Positions 58,056-64,000 of a stretch of 64,000 nucleotides of DNA are shown piece by piece (the first letter of the stretch is position 1; each line of letters starts with the position of its first letter). Made by a program: the position numbers and the translations under genes. Origin of the DNA: Neckera pumila (Eukaryota > Streptophyta > Bryopsida > Hypnales > Neckeraceae); contig OZ018409.1 in assembly GCA_963969595.1 (NCBI GenBank), positions 20,988,975-21,052,974 on the forward strand, written 5' to 3'. Under the pieces are notes generated by a model. It was not told the origin of the DNA. It searched no databases and worked only from the letters and a program-made list of their open reading frames with translations.

Positions 58056-58881
58056 ATGGATCATCTCTATGAGCTCCACATGGGTGGTTGTACCGGCATT
58101 CAAATCCCATTCAAATCCTTGGGCAAATCACACCGACTTCGAACTTTGGATGAATGAGTTCTTTAACTTGGTCATAGCAAACCCATCAGAATCATTTGGA
58201 CAGCTATCACGATTTGAGAAGCTCAGAGTAGCATCCTATGGTAGGTCGATTTTTGGGTTTGATCTTTGGGGTTCTCCTACAGAGCTTGCTAAAAAATTGT
58301 GGGACCTTGTAACTAAGAGTTTCTCTTTTCCCCTTCAAGAATTGTACCTCCCTACGGTTTCTCAATTTGGTTTTCCTGTGTGCCCTAAGCTCAAGGATCT
58401 CGAGGTTTACAATACCTTCCATCTAGAGGAGTTGCGTGCATCTCTAGGAATCCTCACACAATTGGTGCACCTTTGATTGGTTGATAAGCCTCCTGGTTAC
58501 TTGAAGAAGCTTCCAACCTCACTATGTAATTTGGTAAAATTGGAATCTCTCCTACTTTGGAAGGTTAATACATTGGACAAGCTGCCCAACAAGCTAGGTC
58601 ATTTGTCTTCGTTGAAGACTTTGGAAATTTATGATATGAGAAAAATGGAAGAACTCCCTGCATCTCTTGGCCAGTTGTTCCAACTCGAGAATCTTTCATT
58701 GGTGGGTAGCATGAACTTGAAGCATCTCCAAGTGTCTTCTAGAAGCTTGAGTCAACTATCAAAATTGGTGTGGTATGGGTGTAATGCATTTGAAGTGATG
58801 GATGCAAGTCAAAAATTCCTATTGCGAGAACTTAAGCAACGTGGTTGCTACATCTCTCTTCCAAGATTCCACCAAGAGTAG
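58056..58881 (+). pseudogene. LRR-protein fragment (NLR C-terminus), frameshift and TGA
   Basis: 58056-58154 reads MDHLYELHMGGCTGIQIPF, an LRR-like block. The protein then continues in another frame from ~58140 (SFGQLSRFEKLRV, PLQELYLPT, CPKLKDLEVYNT), meets TGA at 58474-58476, and goes on through KLESLLLWKVNTLDKLPNKL, SLKTLEIYDMRKMEELPASL and LENLSLVGSMNLKHL to a stop at 58881. The irregular LRRs resemble the C-terminal LRR region of plant NLRs, but the sequence is not a copy of the LRRs at 48954. No NB-ARC is attached. Confidence 0.7.
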
Positions 58882-60162
58882 TTCTTATTATATGAATCAT
58901 CATAACTTTTGCTTATTGCAATTCATATGAGTATTTAGAGGTGCTGTCCTTTGAGTTGGATTGTGCTTCCATAGTAAATTTGGTATCAACTTGAGTATGC
59001 CAACATTCTAACGCTTAAATAGCTTTGTACATGCTCAATGAGGCATTTAAGGTGATTATCATCATTTGCATCTACAATGAAGTGTATTGCCCTAAATCTA
59101 TCTTGCCTTTTATCTCCTTTGGTTTTGTCTCTAAGATGCATCTCTTGCTAATGCTTCTAATCAAAAGTAGAACAATTGTCATTATCACCCATCTTATCTG
59201 GGCTTTCAAACTCTACACAAGTTCATTTTGAATCTATACCGAGCCTAGCTCCAACATTTCTTTTGGTAGTTTTGTTCAATGGAAATTTCAACTTGGCTTG
59301 CATGGTAAACCAATATTGACTTCCTTTTTTCAAGACATTGGAAGGCTAGTTGATGGGCAAATTTTTCCTAACTTATGGCATGTGCATTACTAAAGATCCA
59401 TTCAATTTGGAACGGTCAATTTGGAGTATTTAAGTAGTGTTGTATTGAGTTTAATTCCCTCTTTCTTTGCACATGCTCAATGCAAATGCTCTTGTAGACA
59501 TGCTTAGAGCAATGGGGTGAGTTCTGACTCAAGAGTGGAGAGTTCAATGCAAAATGCCTCTTATTTATTACTCTAACTATGATAAAATATGAAGGTTTGT
59601 CAAGTTGTTTTATTGACTATTTCATGAAAGGTCAAATCTTGTACTAATGGTACTCTTGCTCACTTGTTTCTCCAACTTATGTTCCTAGATAATACGTAGT
59701 TCCACTGCCCTACTATTTACTCAATTGTTATGCCATAGTGCTACCATTTTGTGCAAGTGCATCATGGTGGAAGTGTATCTTGATATGCCTTCATTAATCT
59801 TCTGTAGAATATTTGCCAACCCATTGTAATTGCCTATTCATTTATAGATATTGTCTCAATATATATGCTTGTGGTACAAATATTTTATAGCATTTGAACA
59901 TGACTTTGAGTTTTGTTAGGTCTTGTTGAGAGTCAAAATTGGATTGCAAATTCACTTTGCATTCATTTTTTGGACACTGTGAACTATGAGATTTGGAAGT
60001 TTTAAATACATGTATACTCAACGTCAACCATTATATGCATTTAATTTTGAAGGCAAGTCTCTATAGGTTCCATTTTTCAAATGGATCAAAATTAGAAGGA
60101 GTTTCCTTTCATGGGGCAACCATCTTAGAACAAATGGACATAGGAAAATTGAAACATGCATT
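58882..60162. other. Non-coding stretch
   Basis: Probable 3' side of the LRR pseudogene, then AT-rich spacer. Only short unremarkable ORFs. Confidence 0.4.
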
Positions 60163-60443
60163 CTAGAAGAAAATTGCGTTTTACTTGTCAAATCTGCGTT
60201 GTATTTGACAAAAACTGCGTTGTACTCAACAAAAAGTGTGGGGTGGATTTTATTGAGTTCTCCCTTCCTAACGCAAAATTCTGCGTTCCACCGTTTCAAC
60301 ACAAAATTTGACAAGCAAAATGCAGAATTTTGTATTAGAATGCAAAATTCTACATTATAAAGGAAGAATTCAACAAAATCCACCCTACACTTTTTGTTGA
60401 GTACAATGCAGTTTTTGACAAGTTCAACGCAATTTTCTTCTAG
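60163..60443. mobile_element. Inverted-repeat MITE (281 bp)
   Basis: Begins CTAGAAGAAAATTGCG and ends CGCAATTTTCTTCTAG. The arms extend ~120 bp each with moderate mismatches (for example TGTACTCAACAAAAAGTGT with its complement ACACTTTTTGTTGAGTACA), so RNA from it would fold into a long hairpin. Confidence 0.75.
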
Positions 60444-61014
60444 TAATGGTGGAGCTTTCTAGAAGCTAAGGTTATGAAATTGGTGACGGATAACTAGTAG
60501 TGTTGTACATGTGGGAGCTCTCATACAATAAGCAGAGGTTTTCCTAGAAAGGAGAGTTTACCCCCATCTGTATAGCAGAGGATTATGTATTAGATAACCG
60601 ACAAGCCGCGGTAGTGGCGAGTAGGTTATCGGACATAATCGGTTGTTCACTTTTCAATCACAACCTTTGATCTCCGTGATCCAAGGATGGAAGAAGCAAG
60701 TTGAGAGGAGAGAAGGTTATGAGTTGCAACATATAATGGCAATGGTGATGGATTGCCAATAGGACGGTGCCGCGTGAGTTTTGAAAACTCAACAACCGGT
60801 TATGAAATGGCATCTATTCTGCCTATGGATCACCTTATCCCCCTTGGCCATAATTTTTACTTCAGTCTTGACCACAATGACCCTCTTGTGCAAACATGCA
60901 TGTCCACATTGTCGTCAAAAATGTGTGTGATCCCCTCCCATTGTGCTTCTTTGATCCTTTGTATGTCAGTTTTTTTAATTTAATATGATGGGCTGATGCT
61001 TTGGTCTTTTGCAA
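60444..61014. other. Non-coding spacer
   Basis: One 76-codon ORF (60753-60983) with no recognisable motif. Nothing else seen. Confidence 0.3.
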
Positions 61015-61932
61015 TTAATCCCTAAAGGACCAACATGCGTTTTTTGGCAACATAGAAATTCTGGGCAGGTACGTGAGACTGGAGATTTGCATATTTTGGG
61101 TTTAAATTTTTATAGAAGGTGGGGACGAGGAATATCTTTCATATGCACCAAATTTCATGACATTTGGAAATACGAGTAAAAAGTTATGGCCAAATATGTT
61201 GTTTGTTTCTCAATTCAGGTAGTCTGGGCAGATAAAAAAAAATCACTTTTTTCAAAAATAAAAATTTGAAATTGGTTTACTAGATTTATGTAAACATGGA
61301 AAGCTTTTAACCATTCCATTTTGATCAATGAGTCAAACGTTACAAGGATTTATAGTTTGTGGGCAGTTATGGACTGTCTATTCTAAAATAAATTTTGAAG
61401 TTGTTTATTTCACTCAATTTTCAATATTTTTCAAAAAAAATAAAATTGTAGGATGTAGATTGTTTATTACAACATTGCAACCATTGGGATTGGAATTTTT
61501 CAATTCTATAATTAACTTCTTGACAATTTAGTGTTTTGAACCATTCTCTACTTTTTTTCTACTTACTATTTTTTTCCTATATGTTGTACAATTCCAAATA
61601 TTCTGAAAATTTTCAAGCATGTAGCCAACTTGCCCTGAAGAATGAATCCAAAGAAGCACAACCATTTTAGAATTCCTTTCATAATAATCTGACCTTGTGA
61701 AGTGCAGCTGCTCGTTTTTTTGTAGGGCCAAAAAAAGGACTTTTGCCACTTCAAATGCTAATATCTTCCAATCTACGTGATGAAAATTTCTGAAATTTTT
61801 TCCACACATTCCCAAACCAGAGTACTAGAAGATCCTATGGTTACATGCACTCAAAAATTTGGTACTTATACTAGAAATGGCAGTTTTGGAACATTTTTGG
61901 TGAGAACATAGTCAAGGAACTTTAGGGGTTAA
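61015..61932. mobile_element. TTAA-flanked MITE, copy 3 (918 bp)
   Basis: Ends TTAATCCCTAAAGGACC and GGAACTTTAGGGGTTAA; interior collinear with copies 1 and 2 (for example GATCCTA, GAAATGGCAGTTTTG). TTAA duplications intact. Confidence 0.72.
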
Positions 61933-62218
61933 AAGGATTGTGTCAAATTGGTGCCTGTTGTCAAAACTAGCATCTTGTAGGTGAATTTCAGCATGGAGTC
62001 TGTTGGAATATTGTCCTTTACAATGTTTAGATTCATCAATGTGAAAAAGATGAAAATCTTTATGTTTGATTCAAACTATGGTGTTCAAAATGTGGGCCTT
62101 TGTGCAAGAGTTTCTTGAGCAAGATTCTCCTGTTTGTTTGGGTTTGATTCGCCCACGATCTTAATTATGATAAGTGCTTGAATTTCTAGTTAATGCAGTT
62201 ATTTGTAGTGCTATTTAA

Positions 62219-62243
62219 GGGGGGGGGGGGGGGGGGGGGGGGG
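62219..62243 (+). repeat. Homopolymer run of 25 G
   Basis: Seen directly. Runs like this are length-unstable and prone to sequencing error, so the exact count is unreliable. Confidence 0.9.
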
Positions 62244-62486
62244 AACATAACATTCAGTAGTCTTCAAAGAGGCTGCCTTTCCTTCCCTGAAGTCCTCATC
62301 CACGAAATTCATCCTCAAATAATTAATGTAAACTCAGGTACCAAGATAGTGGTAGTACATTATTTTTTGTTTCATTTTCTTTGTTAATTTTAGGACCACA
62401 CATGCAAATCAACAAATATTTGTAGAAAAGATGTTGGCAAAGAATCCAATGAATAATGTATTACAACCATTTGTCATCATTAACAT

Positions 62487-63120
62487 ATTTTGTGATTTCA
62501 ATTGAAAAAACAACTCTATATATACACATGGGGTGGTAAAAGGTAGAACAACCCATGTGGGATAAACAAGTTTGAATTTGTAGTTTCTCAAGCACTCATA
62601 GTTAAGTCAAAAACAAAGAGTTGTGTTAAAAGTAGAATTTCAGACCTCATTTAGGCATAGTAAAATAATTTTTTTCAAAAAACTTTGAACTAAAAAAAGT
62701 TGGTGAATGGAGATGAGTTTCACCTCCAAAAATCCGTTTGGAATTTTGAATCTCCAATCAAAAGTTATAGACAAATTTGAGAGAGGGGTTGGAATGGACA
62801 TTTTCTTTAACATTTTAAAAAATCCTCTCTCAAATTTATTCGTAACCTTTGATTGGAGATTCAAAATGACAAATAGATTTTTGGAGGTGAAACTTATCTT
62901 CATTTACCAACTTTTTTTAGTTCAAAGATTTTTGAGAAAAGTTTTTCTACTATGCATAAATGAGGTCTGAAATTATACTTTTAACACAATTCTTTGTTTT
63001 GACTTAACTATGTGCTTGAGAAACTACAAATTCAAATTTATTTATCCCACATGGGTTGTTCTACCTTTTACCACCCCATGTATATATATAGAGTTGTCTT
63101 TTCAATTGAAAACACAAAGC
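62487..63120. mobile_element. Large near-perfect inverted repeat (foldback element), ~630 bp
   Basis: The arms (about 62490-62785 and 62820-63115) are reverse complements with few mismatches. The outer ends are GTGATTTCAATTGAAAA and TTTTCAATTGAAAACAC; the centre is near 62800. The two ORFs on opposite strands (62640-62903 and 62707-62970) encode near-identical peptides only because of this symmetry. No transposase. Confidence 0.88.
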
Positions 63121-63324
63121 ATGAATGGCAATCCCATCAAAGTGATGTAATTAAAGCATTGAGATAATTGATCTCTATAAATTGATTGCCATTTTCAATA
63201 AGTTTGCTATTTTATTTACAGCTTTAATTCAAAGTACTTAATTTGTTGTTAACCCCAATGTGTAGCTGTAACCTTGTAATTGACTCAGACCCCTTGTTGT
63301 GTTCTGACAAGTTTTGCCGAGTGT

Positions 63325-63455
63325 CCTTGTAGTTACTGATTTGGTGTGAAATATACCACACCATTTCATCCCTCGGATGAAATGATGTGGTATATTCCAC
63401 ATCATTCCGTCCAGGGAAGGCAGTCGCAGTGACTGCTACTGAATGTAATGAATGC
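63325..63455. repeat. Short palindromic repeat, copy 2, with 24-bp stem
   Basis: The stem arms 63348-63371 and 63375-63398 pair (TATACCACACCATTTCATCC with GGATGAAATGATGTGGTATA, one mismatch in these 20 bases) around a 3-base loop. Flanks GTAGTTACTGAT and CTGCTACTGAATGT are shared with 28074-28195. Confidence 0.65.
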
Positions 63456-63577
63456 TATGGTCAAAGTTCTCTTATGGGTTTCACAGTTTTCAGTTGAATT
63501 GAATCCTTAATGCATAGTATCATGCTGCATTTCTTCAATTTTCTTTTTTTGCATGAACCAACTTCAGCTTTGACACC

Positions 63578-63860
63578 CGGGGAGATCATTGTCATTTTTT
63601 TAGAAAACTATGTGAATTAATAGATAGGGTTCATTTCATTTAATATAATATATAGGACTTCTGTAAGGTCCACAAAATGCTAAATACTCTAATATACATA
63701 AATTAAGCTATGTAAAAACATAATATAGTAGGAATTTTTATTAATAATTTTTAAGTTAGCCTTGACAAATAGGAATTGTGCAAATTTTCTATAGTACAGT
63801 GAATATGGATGTGGACAGATGATTTCATGTAGATAATAAAATGAACACAATAAAAAAGAT
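63578..63860 (+). repeat. Repeat beginning CCCGGGGAGATCATTG, copy 2
   Basis: Diverged copy of 34559-34860, here not next to any NLR sequence that I can see. Confidence 0.6.
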
Positions 63861-64000
63861 CTACAATGTAGGACAATTGACGAAAACTGTGCTACGGTAC
63901 CAATAGTGTATACATCAAAAAAATTTAGTGTAAATGTAAGACATTGACCACAAGTGACAAAAATTGTCACATTGCATGAATAGGTTGCATTAGAAAAGAC

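Noticed and set aside
59025..60983. Short ORFs between the LRR pseudogene and the TTAA MITE
   Set aside because: 60-120 codons, no motifs, partly within the inverted-repeat MITE.
62640..62970. Two near-identical proteins on opposite strands
   Set aside because: Produced by the inverted repeat itself; no codon bias or known domain.
63340..63400. miRNA precursor
   Set aside because: Loop of 3 bases and stem of 24 bp is not a plausible precursor; sequence is a small repeat family.

Overview
The window looks like nuclear DNA of a land plant, most likely a bryophyte and perhaps a moss. It has GT-AG introns, Ty3/gypsy, CACTA, Stowaway and other MITE-type elements, a B3-domain remnant, and a disease-resistance (NLR) gene. 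In that gene a kinase-like exon joins in frame to an RPW8-like/NB-ARC/LRR exon. Kinase-NLR fusions are known mainly from mosses, so the moss assignment is inference, not proof. Almost everything else is transposable-element material, and I see no certainly intact ordinary host gene.

Bases 1-13245: a Ty3/gypsy LTR retrotransposon on the minus strand (1187-11815; gag, then a damaged pol) sits inside an older, longer LTR of a related element on the plus strand (1-1186 plus 11816-13245). Both LTRs carry an open reading frame in U3, on the same strand as gag-pol, lying between two TATA boxes. A third, 3.6 kb solo LTR (36298-39920) carries a longer, decayed copy of the same ORF. This LTR-encoded, acidic and coiled-coil protein family is the most unusual thing in the window.

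Bases 13259-25480: termini and ATGACT-rich subterminal regions suggest one ~12 kb non-autonomous CACTA-like element. It is riddled with secondary insertions: a 1.26 kb CACTA MITE, a Stowaway-like MITE, a TTAA-flanked MITE and a GGGTGATTGCA-type MITE. It also holds a purine-rich 62-bp tandem array and a 3 kb zone saturated with CAATTTGTC motifs.

Bases 25500-36300: mostly non-coding MITEs and short duplications, one truncated N-terminal NLR paralogue (32640-34558) and a 68-bp tandem repeat. Bases 36298-48021: the solo LTR, exon-like fragments resembling SCAMP with a duplicated 63-nt exon, and a decayed zinc-finger/DDE transposase-like gene.

Bases 48954-58881 (apart from transposons): the kinase-like/RPW8/NB-ARC/LRR gene on the minus strand (exons 54772-53305 and 51589-48954), a frameshifted B3-domain gene on the same strand and an LRR pseudogene on the other. 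The last 5 kb hold a 281-bp inverted-repeat MITE, a TTAA-flanked MITE, a 25-base G run and a ~630-bp near-perfect inverted repeat.
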